Positions 18,521-27,711 are shown, numbered from the stretch's first letter. The stretch is DNA of 64,000 bases from Streptomyces sp. LHD-70 (GCF_031157275.1 NZ_JAVIFW010000014.1:124001-188000); one strand, 5' to 3'. A program made the numbers and translations. The notes: a model not told the origin generated them from the letters alone.

Positions 18521-19303
18521 ATGGCCCCCACCTCATCGAAATCCTCCCCCGCCGCCGGCAAGGGCCGCGGCATCGCGATCGGCGCGGCCGTCCTCGTGGC
18601 CGCGCTGCTCCTCGGCGTCTTCTCGTTCACCGCGACCAAGCCCGGCTCCGGTTCCGGCTCCGACTCCGGCAGCGCGAGCGACACCCCCGCCGCCGACGTC
18701 TCCGCCGACCCGCAGGACGGCGTCTACCCGGAGCTGGAGAAGCTGGCCCGCCGCGACGCCGACGACCCGCTCGCGCAGGGCCGCGCGGACGCCCCCGTCG
18801 TCCTCGTCGAGTACGCCGACTTCAAGTGCGGCTTCTGCGGCAAGTTCGCCCGCGACACCGAGCCGGGCCTGGTGAAGAAGTACGTCGACAACGGCACCCT
18901 GCGCATCGAGTGGCGCAACTTCCCGATCTTCGGCGCCGAGTCGGAGGCCGCCGCGCGCGGTGCCTGGGCGGCCGGGCAGCAGGGCCGCTTCTGGCAGTTC
19001 CACGAGGCGGCGTACGCGGAGGGCGCCAAGGAGAAGGGCTTCAAGGACGACCGCCTCGCCGAGCTCGCCAAGCAGTCCGGGGTCGCCGACCTGGACCAAT
19101 TCCAGAAGGACCTGGACAGCGCGGCGGCGGAGAAGGCCGTCGGCAAGGACACCGAGGAGGCGTACAAGCTGGGCGCCACCTCCACCCCGTCCTTCCTGAT
19201 CAACGGCCGTCCGCTGGCGGGCGCCCAGCCCGCGGAGACCTTCGAGCAGGCCATCGAGCAGGCCGCCGCCGCGGCTTCCGGCAAGAAGGACACGGGCCGG
19301 TGA
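18521..19303 (+). CDS. DsbA-family thioredoxin-fold protein, membrane anchored
   Basis: 260-residue extracytoplasmic thiol oxidoreductase. An N-terminal membrane anchor (IAIGAAVLVAALLLGVFSF) and a Gly/Ser linker lead to a thioredoxin fold. The active site is CGFC (Cys103, Cys106) after VVLVEYADFK, and the cis-proline loop is ATSTPSFLING near residue 225. It most resembles actinobacterial DsbA-like BdbD/MSMEG-type oxidases. The stop overlaps the start of the CcdA-like gene by 4 nt, linking it to an electron-transfer membrane protein. Confidence 0.88.
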   Translation: MAPTSSKSSPAAGKGRGIAIGAAVLVAALLLGVFSFTATKPGSGSGSDSGSASDTPAADVSADPQDGVYPELEKLARRDADDPLAQGRADAPVVLVEYADFKCGFCGKFARDTEPGLVKKYVDNGTLRIEWRNFPIFGAESEAAARGAWAAGQQGRFWQFHEAAYAEGAKEKGFKDDRLAELAKQSGVADLDQFQKDLDSAAAEKAVGKDTEEAYKLGATSTPSFLINGRPLAGAQPAETFEQAIEQAAAAASGKKDTGR

Positions 19304-20157
19304 CCGGCGACATCGGCTATCTCGCCGCGTTCCTCGGCGGCCTGCTCGCCCTGCTCAGCCCGTGCAGCGCACTGCTCCTGCCGGCCTTCTTCGCGTACTC
19401 GATCAACAGCTCGTCCCGGCTCCTCGCCCGCACCGGCATCTTCTACCTGGGCCTGGCCACGACCCTGGTCCCGCTGGGCGCCGCGGGCTCGTTCGCCGGG
19501 CGGTTCTTCTACGGCAACCGGGATCTGCTCGTCCTCGTCGGCGGCTGGCTGATCATCGCGCTCGGCCTGCTGCAGCTCCTCGGCATGGGCTTCGCCTCCC
19601 GCAAGATGTCCGAGCTCTCCGGCCGCATCCGCCCCACCACCGCCCTGTCGGTGTACGCCCTGGGCGCGGTCTACGGCCTGGCCGGCTTCTGCGCGGGCCC
19701 GATCCTCGGCAGCGTCCTCACGGTCGCGGCCCTGGGCGGCAATCCGGGGTACGGGGGCGCACTGCTCGCGGTGTACGCCCTCGGCATGGCGGTCCCGCTG
19801 TTCCTCCTGGCCCTGCTCTGGGAGCGCTTCGACCTGGGCCGCCGACGCTGGCTCCGTGGCCGCACGTTCCGCGTCGGCCGCTTCGAGCTGCATACGACCT
19901 CGACCCTGTCGGGCCTGTTCTTCATCGCCCTCGGCACGCTGTTCCTGGCCTTCGACGGCACGACCGCACTCCCCGGAATCCTCGACGTGGACGACTCGTT
20001 CGCGGTCGAACAGTGGGCCCGCGGCATCGGCGAGCGCGTCTCGGACGGCACGCTGGTGCTGGTCGCGATCGCGGCGGCGGTGACGTTCTTCGCGGTACGC
20101 GCGTGGCGCCGCCGTGCGGCCGCCGGGGTGAACGCGGGGGCGGAGACGGAGAGCTGA
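19300..20157 (+). CDS. CcdA/DsbD-type cytochrome c biogenesis membrane protein
   Basis: 285 residues with about six transmembrane helices. The first carries ALLSPCSALLLPAFFAY and the fourth AGFCAGPILGS, the two cysteine positions through which CcdA/DsbD proteins pass electrons from cytosolic thioredoxin to outside partners. The GTG start lies inside the DsbA-like stop codon (4-nt overlap), a coupled pair. A hydrophilic loop (WERFDLGRRRWLRGRTF) separates the later helices. A clear terminator follows. Confidence 0.88.
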   Translation: MTGDIGYLAAFLGGLLALLSPCSALLLPAFFAYSINSSSRLLARTGIFYLGLATTLVPLGAAGSFAGRFFYGNRDLLVLVGGWLIIALGLLQLLGMGFASRKMSELSGRIRPTTALSVYALGAVYGLAGFCAGPILGSVLTVAALGGNPGYGGALLAVYALGMAVPLFLLALLWERFDLGRRRWLRGRTFRVGRFELHTTSTLSGLFFIALGTLFLAFDGTTALPGILDVDDSFAVEQWARGIGERVSDGTLVLVAIAAAVTFFAVRAWRRRAAAGVNAGAETES

Positions 20158-20160
20158 GGG

Positions 20161-20200
20161 ACCGGCTCCGCCCACCGGCGTTCGGGTGGGCGGAGCCGGT
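20161..20200 (+). terminator. Terminator of the redox operon
   Basis: 16-bp perfect stem (ACCGGCTCCGCCCACC and its complement) with an 8-nt loop, 3 nt after the CcdA-like stop. Confidence 0.8.
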
Positions 20201-20227
20201 CACTCGACAGGCACGTCCGAAAACACC

Positions 20228-20255
20228 GAAGCCCCCGTCCGAAGACGAGGGCTTC
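20228..20255 (-). terminator. Terminator of the left tRNA block
   Basis: Hairpin (GAAGCCC...GGGCTTC) just after the 3' end of the minus-strand tRNA-Phe. Confidence 0.5.
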
Positions 20256-20257
20256 AC

Positions 20258-20334
20258 TGGTGGCTGGGGCCGGGGTCGAACCGGCGACCTTCCGCTTTTC
20301 AGGCGGACGCTCGTACCAACTGAGCTACCCAGCC
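20258..20334 (-). tRNA. tRNA-Phe (GAA), left copy
   Basis: Reverse strand gives GGCTGGG acceptor, GCTC D-arm, anticodon loop CTGAAAA (GAA), GGTTCGACCCC T-arm, discriminator A and an encoded CCA (20258-20260). Confidence 0.95.
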
Positions 20335-20357
20335 ACGAGATTCGCGTGGAATCTCAG

Positions 20358-20432
20358 CGGTCCTGACGGGATTTGAACCCGCGGCCTCCACCTTGACAGG
20401 GTGGCGAGCACTCCAAACTGCTCCACAGGACC
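20358..20432 (-). tRNA. tRNA-Asp (GTC), left copy
   Basis: Identical to the tRNA-Asp at 13317-13391: acceptor GGTCCTG, anticodon GTC. It sits 23 nt upstream of tRNA-Phe on the minus strand and is probably co-transcribed with it. Confidence 0.95.
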
Positions 20433-20468
20433 AAGCTGTTGCGCGACTAAGTGTCGCACAGGGTGGTG

Positions 20469-20492
20469 CGTGCCCCCAACGGGATTCGAACC
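20469..20492 (-). repeat. tRNA-Glu 3' fragment, left attachment-like core
   Basis: 24 bp identical to 54237-54260. Bases 20471-20492 are the last 22 nt of the intact tRNA-Glu (3' acceptor strand and half of the T-arm). After 20492 the sequence departs completely. A tRNA 3' end left behind at one edge is the usual footprint of site-specific integration into a tRNA gene. Confidence 0.8.
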
Positions 20493-21717
20493 TGAAACCG
20501 TTACCGTCCTGACCTGCGAGAACGCCAGAGAATCGGGATAAACACCACTGTTTCCATCCCTCTCAACCTCGATCGATCCCGCTCGGTCCGGGTCCCGTGC
20601 TGACATGTCAGCACGCCCTGCTAATCGTTTGCGGTACGAAATCAAGTCGTTCCAGGCGCAGTCAACTCGCCTGGCGCCAAAGGGCTTTATCCCATTCTTT
20701 ACGTGATGCGCGAGAGCAAACACAGCCAGTGGCTGCCGGAGGGCAATATTGCGGATGGGAGGCAGGCATTGTGAAGTTATCCAATACGTCTCCGGATGTC
20801 CCTACTCGCGCGGGTTGGCGCGTTTTGTCCCAGAATGGGCGAGCTGACAGACCTCGGCGCGGCAGAAGCCCCACGGCCCAGGCCAGATCTAAGCAGAGGG
20901 GTGTACGGGGGCGTCCGATCAGTTGAACCCGGCGCTCGGCTGCCGGGCCGTGCGAGGGGGTGAGTCAGCCATCCGGCTATGGCCGGCCTCTCCATGGCCG
21001 CGACCGCTTGCGTTCGCTCTGGAGCGGCGGCACCCATCCAACGACGAGGTCCGTAGCCGCGTCACCGGCCAGGGCGAATACGGGTGCCCAGCGTGATCAT
21101 GGCGTCAGGGTCGCCCGCCTTTGCAGCGCTCAAGGCGCCTTCCCAGCCTGGTGCAGGCAGAAGGCAGCAGCACCCTGTTGCTCACAGCAAGCGAGCCAGC
21201 CCGCAAAGGAGCGCCGCCACGGACAGGCCTCGATCGACAGACGGCGGCGCGGGCGAGGTCGCTCCAAGCTTGTGTCCTACCTGAACATCACCGCGCTGCT
21301 GGACGCCGAGGTCGACTACGTCAACGACCGCGAGCGGAACACCCCCGCCGACCAGCGGGAGTCCTACCGAGTCCTGGAGGACATCCATGTCATGGCCGGG
21401 CCGCGTAAACGCGACCCGGCCCACCGGTTGCGCAGGATCCTGGTCCACTCGACCGGCAACGCCAGGGGCCAGCAGGCCGCTGCCCGTGGCGCCGTGGTTC
21501 CCCAAGGACGCCCGGCAGTCGATGCGCTGGCTGGTGCTGCATCTGATTGAGGAGACCCGCCCGGCACGCGGGCCACGCCGGCATCATCCGCAAGTCCCTG
21601 GACGGCAAGACCGCTTTCGTGCTCGTGGACGAGGAGCGGGCGCTGTGCGGGCAGAAGCCGGTCAATAGCGGGCGTACGAGCGGGCGGGGTCCGGTCGAGC
21701 AGTAGTTTGGCGGATAG
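20493..21717. other. Degenerate DNA at the left edge of the island
   Basis: 1.2 kb with no intact gene. Broken plus-strand coding-like stretches are visible. One near 21270-21400 reads SYLNITALLDAEVDYVNDRE and then PADQRESYRVLEDIHVM. Another near 21570-21700, in a different frame, reads IIRKSLDGKTAFVLVDEE and then ALCGQKP. I do not recognise the family. On the minus strand a frame runs through the tRNA fragment reading TVTVSGSNPVGGT, as often seen where attachment sites cross tRNA ends. I read the area as a deleted mobile-element arm. Confidence 0.45.
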
Positions 21718-21732
21718 GATGTCGATAACATC
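21718..21732. promoter_or_regulatory. Inverted repeat before the response regulator
   Basis: GATGT-CGATA-ACATC, 5-bp perfect arms inside an outer GGATG/CATCC pair, ending 41 nt before the response-regulator start. Plausible operator; not matched to a known motif. Confidence 0.35.
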
Positions 21733-21773
21733 GCATCCCTAAGACGTCCGCTGCCATGGTTCACGGGGGATCG

Positions 21774-22379
21774 ATGGTCAGAGTTCTGCTTGCCGAAGAC
21801 ATGCTCATGCTCCGCAAGGCCCTGGTCTCCCTGATGGAACTGGAGCCGGACATCGAGATCGTCGCCGAGGTGGATTCCGGTGACGAAGTGGTGCCGCGCG
21901 CCCTCGAAGTCCGGCCTGATGTCGCCGTGCTGGACATCGATCTGCCGGGGCAGGACGGGATCGCCGCCGCGGCCGAGCTGCATGAACGGCTGCCGCAGTG
22001 CCGGACGTTGATGCTCACGAGCCTCGGCCGGCCCGGCACTATGCGCCGGGCGCTGGCCGCGCACGCCTCGGGCTTCCTGCTCAAGGACACCGAACCGGAC
22101 CGGCTGGCGGTCGCGATCCGGGACGTGGCGGCCGGGCGCCGCGCGATCGACCCGCAGCTGGCGGTCGCCACGCTGGAGGCGGGCAGCAATCCGCTGACCA
22201 CGCGGGAGGGCGAGGTGCTGTGCCTGGCCGCCGAGGGCGATGACATCACGCAGATCGCCGGGCGGCTGTTCCTGTCCGCCGGGACCGTACGCAACTACCT
22301 GACCTCGGCGGTCAGCAAGCTCGGCGCTAGGAATCGGATGGACGCGGTCCGGATAGCCCGGGAGTCGGGCTGGCTGTAA
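21774..22379 (+). CDS. NarL/LuxR-type response regulator
   Basis: 201-residue DNA-binding response regulator. The receiver domain (1-120) has acidic residues E8-D9, the phospho-acceptor Asp54 in AVLDIDLPGQDG, Thr/Ser in MLTSLG and Lys in FLLKDTEP. The GerE helix-turn-helix is NPLTTREGEVLCLAAEGDD to TVRNYLTSAVSKLGARNRMDAV. I start at the ATG 21774 (GGGGGA ahead); six upstream codons are not conserved. Its partner kinase is convergent and overlaps the 3' end by 53 nt. It is likely a regulator of the island, analogous to two-component regulators of some polyketide clusters. Confidence 0.88.
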   Translation: MVRVLLAEDMLMLRKALVSLMELEPDIEIVAEVDSGDEVVPRALEVRPDVAVLDIDLPGQDGIAAAAELHERLPQCRTLMLTSLGRPGTMRRALAAHASGFLLKDTEPDRLAVAIRDVAAGRRAIDPQLAVATLEAGSNPLTTREGEVLCLAAEGDDITQIAGRLFLSAGTVRNYLTSAVSKLGARNRMDAVRIARESGWL

Positions 22380-23613
22380 GGCCGTTGCCGGGCCCGCTCG
22401 CGCCCGCCACCGCGGTCTTCAGCGGCAGTTCCGCCGCCAGGCAGAAGCGGCCCGGCCCCGCCGGCTCGGCAATGAGCGTGCCGCCGAGCCGGGCGACCCG
22501 CTCGGTGAGGTTCCCGATCCCGCTGCCGCCGCCGTCCGTGCCCGCCTTCAGCGTGCCCGCCGTACGGTCGGCACCGTCGTTGACGATCCGCAGCCGTACG
22601 GACCCGGCCTCGCCGACCGCCTCGATCAGACAGTGATCGGCCTTGCTGTGCCGCAGCATGTTGGTGATGCCCTCGCGCAGAACGGTCGCCAGGACCGTGT
22701 CCACCTCGTCCGGCAACGGCCCGAACTCCAGCCGGGTCTCGGCCGTGATCCCAACCGCGGTGAGTATCGACTCGGCCGTGCACGCCTCCGTACGCAGCGA
22801 CAGGCTGCGGTAGCCGCTGGCCACCGACCGTACGTCGGACAGCGCCTGGCGTGCGGTGTGCAGCACCTCCGTCAGCTCCTGCTGGGCGCGCTGCGGCTGG
22901 TGCAGCACGAGCCGGTGGGTCAGCTCGCACTTGAGGGTGATCGTGGAGAGGCTGAAGCCGAGCAGGTCGTGCAGATCGCGGGCGAAGCGCAGCCGCTCCT
23001 GGGTGACCGCGAGTCTGGCCAGTTCGCCGCGCGCCGCCTGCACCTCGCTGACCAGGTCGGAGAGTCGGCTCAGTCCGTACACGACCACTCCGGTCAGCGC
23101 GGTCGCCAGGACGTTGTACGCCAGCTCGTCCTTGCCGAAACCCACCGCGAACTGCAGGACGCCCACGCTAATCACCGTGCCCACGAAGATCGCCCAGGCC
23201 AGTACGCCGTCCACGACAAGGAGCGCGGAGGCGGCCAGGAAGCCCGGCATGCCGAGCCAGGCCGCCTTGAAGAAGGCGAACGGCAGATACGTCAGCAGGG
23301 CCTGTGCGGCCAGGGTCCATCTGCGGCGCGGGGCCAGGGGTTTGACCAGGGTGGGAAAGGAGTGGAAGAGCTGCAGGCCGAGCAGGACGGCCAAGAGCAC
23401 CACCGCCGCGGCCAGCGACCACGCGGAATGCGGGATGCGCAGGACGTACGACAGTGCGACCGCGAAGAAACCGCAGACCACCACCGAGGTGATGGTCGCG
23501 GCCACGCGGGGTGCGAGGTCGGGGTGCTGTCCGCCCACGCCGGCGTGCAGACCGGCGCGGCGGACTTCAGGGCGTATGGCGGGGTGGGGCGCAGCGGGCT
23601 CGGGAGATCGCAC
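22327..23613 (-). CDS. Membrane sensor histidine kinase (HisKA_3)
   Basis: 428-residue kinase of the NarX/DesK class. The N-terminal half holds about five membrane helices (residues 36-180). The dimerisation box is RFARDLHDLLGFSLSTI with phospho-His215. The ATPase has an N-box at EGITNMLRHSKA and a G-box at GGSGIGNLTERVARLGG. It runs in the same direction as the SagB and YcaO genes, 135 nt after SagB, and its 3' end overlaps the response-regulator gene on the other strand by 53 nt. The pairing of kinase and regulator is inferred from adjacency. Confidence 0.87.
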   Translation of the reverse strand: MRSPEPAAPHPAIRPEVRRAGLHAGVGGQHPDLAPRVAATITSVVVCGFFAVALSYVLRIPHSAWSLAAAVVLLAVLLGLQLFHSFPTLVKPLAPRRRWTLAAQALLTYLPFAFFKAAWLGMPGFLAASALLVVDGVLAWAIFVGTVISVGVLQFAVGFGKDELAYNVLATALTGVVVYGLSRLSDLVSEVQAARGELARLAVTQERLRFARDLHDLLGFSLSTITLKCELTHRLVLHQPQRAQQELTEVLHTARQALSDVRSVASGYRSLSLRTEACTAESILTAVGITAETRLEFGPLPDEVDTVLATVLREGITNMLRHSKADHCLIEAVGEAGSVRLRIVNDGADRTAGTLKAGTDGGGSGIGNLTERVARLGGTLIAEPAGPGRFCLAAELPLKTAVAGASGPGNGLTASPTPGLSGPRPSDS

Positions 23614-23748
23614 GTTTTCCTCCGGACGCTCGGCGAATTCCGAGCATAAACGGCGCCGGTGCCCGCTGCGGGCCTTATGACTGGCTCCGGGCCAGTCATT
23701 CGCCTCCGTGCTCCCGACGCGTTGTCCAAGGGATGTGCAGGACTTGCG

Positions 23749-25263
23749 TCAGAAACGCGAATACACAGGCGTATTGCCGCTTTCACCCGCTAACTCCTCG
23801 GCGGGAAGCGGCCCCAGGACGAATTCCCCTACGCTCGATTCCTTCAGCCAGTCCAGTCCAAAGGCATGTGCCAACAGGTCGCTGTCGCCGATCGCCAGCG
23901 CGCAGGGTGCCAGTCCCATGGCCGTACTCACCAGATATAGCGTCTGCTGCAGGGCACCGACCTCCTTGAGGAGACCGCTGTACGCGAGACCGTCGTACCG
24001 CCGGTTCATGGCACCGAATCGGGCGGTCATGGTGATCAGCACCGGCGGTTCGGTGGTCAGCGAGGCGGAGATACGGGCCTGGGCGAGCAGTTCGTCCACC
24101 GCCGCGGCGGGTGCGGCCAGCGGCCGCAGTGCGAGCGCCAGCGGGTCGTAGTGGTACGTACCGCGCGCCAGGCCCGCGCAGTTCCCGGCCGTGATGTACA
24201 GCTCCAGCGGGTAGCTGCCGCCGAGGCTGGGATAGGGACGCGAGCCCGTGGAGACGGCCGGTGCATCCGGCGATCCGTTCTCCAACGATCCGCTCTCCGG
24301 TGTCCGTATCCGCGCCGCCCGGTACAGCAGTTCGCCCAGCCGCGCCAGCGACAGCGGCTCGCTGCCGTAGGTCCGTACCGACCTGCGCGCCTCCAATACG
24401 GCGGTGATCGGCGGATCCTGGCTCAGCAGCCGGGCCAGCGCCGGACGCGGCAGCGGAATCGGCGCGGGCGCGCCATACGGGGCGCGGGTAGCGGCCGCGG
24501 CGTCCGGCGCGCCCCGCTCCGCGGCCCCGAACGGATCGTCGTGCCGCCCCAGCCGGCTGCGCGAATGCAGCATCAGATCAAACGGCGACCAGGACGCCAG
24601 CGCCGGATCGCGGTCCTCCGGGAACTCCGCGAACCCCGGCCGCCCGCCGCCCCCCACGGCGCTCACCAGCATCCGTACGGCCGTCAGATAGGCCACCGCG
24701 GCCCGCACAAGGCCGGTGGGCAAACCGAGCCGGTCGGCTACCGCCTCGGCGGTGGTGGCCCGGCCGAAGCAGCCCAGCAGCCAGGTGGCCTCGGCCCGGT
24801 GCAGTTCTACCCGGTGCCCGGACAGCGGCGACTCCACCCACAGCCCGCCCGCCGCGGTCCGGATCAGCGCGAAGCGCGAGAGCCGGTGCAGGGTGCCGGG
24901 CCCGGGCACGCTCGTACGGAAGCGGGCGCGGCGCGAGATCGGTACGGCCGACAGCAGCGGCCGGCCGTCCGGCCCGCTCAACGAACGGATCACTATGTGC
25001 TCCAGATCGCCCAGGCAGGCGGTGAGTTCGCGATAGTCAGCGCCGCCCGCGATGTTGTGCAGTGACACTGGGCCGTAGGACATCCGCTCCAGCGCGGAGC
25101 GCAGCAGCGGCCCGGTGCCGGGCAGCGTCAGATCGCCCCAGCGGGTGGTGAGTTGGGCCGTGCCCCCGTCGTGCTCCGGGAATTCGACGAGGGTGTCCTC
25201 GCGCAGCGACCACAGGTCGACGTGGTCGGGCGACGGGTACGGCGGAGCGGGCAGGGCGTTCAC
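23749..25263 (-). CDS. SagB/ThcOx-type azoline dehydrogenase
   Basis: 504-residue FMN-dependent oxidase expected to convert thiazoline/oxazoline rings made by YcaO enzymes into thiazole/oxazole. The N-terminal 230 residues form a docking-like region. The nitroreductase fold covers about 270-495, with LEARRSVRTYGSEPLSLARLGELLYRA, YPSLGGSYPLELYIT, RGTYHYDPLALAL, and the late block VGALQQTLYLVSTAMGLAPCALAIGD. It is immediately downstream of the cyclodehydratase (40-nt gap) on the same strand. Length with the N-terminal extension fits fused SagB proteins of actinobacterial TOMM loci. Confidence 0.88.
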   Translation of the reverse strand: MNALPAPPYPSPDHVDLWSLREDTLVEFPEHDGGTAQLTTRWGDLTLPGTGPLLRSALERMSYGPVSLHNIAGGADYRELTACLGDLEHIVIRSLSGPDGRPLLSAVPISRRARFRTSVPGPGTLHRLSRFALIRTAAGGLWVESPLSGHRVELHRAEATWLLGCFGRATTAEAVADRLGLPTGLVRAAVAYLTAVRMLVSAVGGGGRPGFAEFPEDRDPALASWSPFDLMLHSRSRLGRHDDPFGAAERGAPDAAAATRAPYGAPAPIPLPRPALARLLSQDPPITAVLEARRSVRTYGSEPLSLARLGELLYRAARIRTPESGSLENGSPDAPAVSTGSRPYPSLGGSYPLELYITAGNCAGLARGTYHYDPLALALRPLAAPAAAVDELLAQARISASLTTEPPVLITMTARFGAMNRRYDGLAYSGLLKEVGALQQTLYLVSTAMGLAPCALAIGDSDLLAHAFGLDWLKESSVGEFVLGPLPAEELAGESGNTPVYSRF

Positions 25264-25303
25264 GGCGGATCCTTCGGGGGTGTGGGGGGTGTACCGGCGT
25301 GCT

Positions 25304-27655
25304 TCACATGAAGAGCGGACGTGGGTTGAGGTCCTCGTACCGCGTGGGCGAGGCCAGCAGGCCCTGCCGTACGGGGACGTCGAAGAGACGGCCCGGCGCG
25401 AAGCGGGTCCAAAAGGGCCGCAGGCCCGGGACGATGACCTTCACGACGGGCAGCTCCAGGTCGGGGCGGGTCTGGTCGAGTACGAGCAGTTCCATACCCC
25501 GTCTGCGGACCAGCTCCTCGATGGCTGCCACGTCCTCGCGCAGATCGCCGCGCGGGGTGCAGGGGTGGGTATCGGGCGTGGTCGGCTGTCCGGTGGGGCG
25601 CAGATACGGTTCGCTGTCCACCGTCGCGGTCCGCCACCACGTAAGCGCCGCCGGATCGTCGCAGCTGTAGCCGCTGCCGTCGGCGCGCACCGCGACCAGC
25701 GGCGGCAGCATCTGATTGAGCTCGGTGAGCGCGCGGCGCAGCGCGGTGCGCGGGTCGAAGTGGGCGCCGAAGCCCAGCGCGATGTCCTGCGCGGGCTTAT
25801 CGGTACGGCGGGAGAGTGCGGCGAAGACCGGGATGCCCAGGTCCGTGGTGAGGTCCAGGGCCCATACCGTACGGCCTAGCCCGGCGTGCACCTCGCGCAG
25901 CCGCGTGGTCCAGGAGTCGCCGAATGCGTCCAGGTCGAGGCCGGCGCGTCGGGTGCGGTTGTACCACCACTGCGCGACCGCGTCCCGCTCCACCAGCTCC
26001 AGGAAGCCCTGGACGAGGGCGTCCTCGGGGCTGCTGCCGGCCGCCGTGCCGTTGGAGTTGGCCGAGCACATGCCGCGGCAGGACGGGTCGGGGACGTTGT
26101 AGTAGAGCAGCGCGGTGGGCAGCAGGCGGTGGCGGCCCGCGGTCAGCGACCAGACCGGCGTCCAGTCGATTTCGGCCGACGAGTCGAAGGGCGCGCAGAC
26201 CTGGTGGAAGGGGCCGTGCGCGGCGTTCCACGCCGTACGGCCATCGAACTGCCGCTGATCGAAGAGCTGGATCGTATCCGGGTGCACGGCCTCCGCCGCG
26301 ATATCGCGGTAAGCGGCCCGAACGGTCGGCTCGTCGCCCTGGAAGAAGCCGCTGTGCCGCTCGACGGCCTCGCACAGCGCGCTGACCTGGGCGTCCAGCG
26401 GGGTGGTGCCCTTGCCCGAGCTGCGGCTGCGCAGTCCGGCGCGTACGGAGGCCAGGCCGGTGGGCGTGGCGACCGGATTGTGGCCCGCGTGGAAGCAGTT
26501 GAGGAAGTCGGGGCCGCGCGTGTCGCGGCGGAGTGCTGTGACGACACCGGTGAGGGGGCCGACCAGATGGCCGTACCGCTCCAGGACCTGCTGCGGGGTG
26601 AGCGCCCGGTCGCCGCCGCCGGTCTGCGCGGCCTTGGGGCGGGAGCGCGGCGTCATGGGGGAGGTGACGCGCTCGGCGACCAGGCCGGGGTTTCCGCATG
26701 CGGGGCACTGCGGGCGTTGCCGTGCCGGATGGTGGCGCCCGCCGAGAGTGAGACTGTCCAGCGTCCAGATGGCGTCCTGGCCCGGATAGCGGTGCCCGGC
26801 CAGCCACTTGGCGGCCTCCAGGGCGGCCAGGTGCAGTCCGCTCGCATGGCCGGCGGGGGAGGCGGAGGGCGGCGGGGGGACCGGCCCTTCGAGGCCCGCG
26901 GCGTGCTGGAGATACGTCTCGGCGCGGCGGTTCAGCCGCAGCCAGTGGGCCAGGCAGTGCCAGCACGGGCCCTTGCCGGGCCGCAGGACCGGACCGATCC
27001 AGGGGTCGGCGCCGCCGGAGCGGACCACCAGCCAGGGCTTGCCGGCCGCACGCTGGGCTGCGTCCACCTCGGCGAGCGCCGGGTCGAGATAGTCCTGGCA
27101 GACCACGACGGTCAGGGGGGCGGTGCCGGGCCGTACCGAAGCGGACTCCACTGGTGCATCGGAAACCTGTACGCCGGAGACCGGGACGCCCGAGGCGCGC
27201 AGGGCCTCGCTCAGGCCCGTGCCGTCGCCGCCGCCCAGGGCCAGCACGGCCACCGAGCCTTCCGCGACGCTGCGGGCCGCGTGATGTCCGTCCAGACCGG
27301 CCAGTTCCCAGTACGCGCGGTCCGCTGCGGGCACCGCGGCGGCGAGGCCTGGAAGGTGGGTGAGGAAGCCGCCTTCGGTGAGGCGGGTGACGATGCGGGT
27401 GACCTGCGGGGCGGCAAGGACGCCCGCGGTGTCGGCCAGCAGCTTGTCCAGGTCGCGGGTGCCGTCAAGCAGCGGCGCCAGCGCCGTGATGGCGCTGCCG
27501 TGCAGGGCCGTGACACCGCGCTCGGAGACGAGATAGACGCCCTCGCCAGGGACCGTGTGGACCCTCAGATGGGATTTGAAACCCAGACGGGAGCCCGAGA
27601 GTTGTGCGGTTGCGACGCCCACTTCGGCATGCGCACCCCGGTACGGACTGTTCAC
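25304..27655 (-). CDS. Fused E1-like/YcaO azoline cyclodehydratase
   Basis: 783-residue enzyme combining the leader-peptide-binding partner and the ATP-using YcaO. Residues 25-345 are the ocin-ThiF-like part, with a winged-helix recognition region near 30-110 and a zinc tetrad from C231/C234 (CWHC) and C317/C320 (CPAC). The YcaO domain runs from about 360 to the end. It has SALCEAVERHSG (E429, E432), SSPEDALVQGFLELVERDAV, FGAHFDPRTALRRALTELNQM, and the C-terminal LPVVKVIVPGL with NPRP near the end, recalling the PxPxP tail of cyclodehydratases. It should cyclise Cys/Ser/Thr of the precursor encoded 56 nt upstream. The GTG at 27655 has TAGGGGGA ahead; the frame is open much further, into the precursor region. 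Confidence 0.92.
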   Translation of the reverse strand: MNSPYRGAHAEVGVATAQLSGSRLGFKSHLRVHTVPGEGVYLVSERGVTALHGSAITALAPLLDGTRDLDKLLADTAGVLAAPQVTRIVTRLTEGGFLTHLPGLAAAVPAADRAYWELAGLDGHHAARSVAEGSVAVLALGGGDGTGLSEALRASGVPVSGVQVSDAPVESASVRPGTAPLTVVVCQDYLDPALAEVDAAQRAAGKPWLVVRSGGADPWIGPVLRPGKGPCWHCLAHWLRLNRRAETYLQHAAGLEGPVPPPPSASPAGHASGLHLAALEAAKWLAGHRYPGQDAIWTLDSLTLGGRHHPARQRPQCPACGNPGLVAERVTSPMTPRSRPKAAQTGGGDRALTPQQVLERYGHLVGPLTGVVTALRRDTRGPDFLNCFHAGHNPVATPTGLASVRAGLRSRSSGKGTTPLDAQVSALCEAVERHSGFFQGDEPTVRAAYRDIAAEAVHPDTIQLFDQRQFDGRTAWNAAHGPFHQVCAPFDSSAEIDWTPVWSLTAGRHRLLPTALLYYNVPDPSCRGMCSANSNGTAAGSSPEDALVQGFLELVERDAVAQWWYNRTRRAGLDLDAFGDSWTTRLREVHAGLGRTVWALDLTTDLGIPVFAALSRRTDKPAQDIALGFGAHFDPRTALRRALTELNQMLPPLVAVRADGSGYSCDDPAALTWWRTATVDSEPYLRPTGQPTTPDTHPCTPRGDLREDVAAIEELVRRRGMELLVLDQTRPDLELPVVKVIVPGLRPFWTRFAPGRLFDVPVRQGLLASPTRYEDLNPRPLFM

Positions 27656-27711
27656 GATTCCCCCTAGATCGTGCGACGGACACGGACGGTTGCAGGTGCG
27701 GGTGCCTGGGC

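Larger units (their letters stand above)
20258..20441. repeat. 184-bp direct repeat, left copy (tRNA-Phe and tRNA-Asp)
   Basis: Base-for-base identical to 54023-54206 (constant offset 33,765) by my reading. It covers tRNA-Phe, the 23-nt spacer and tRNA-Asp plus 9 nt. Flanking bases differ at once on both sides. Together the two copies frame the island. Confidence 0.9.
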
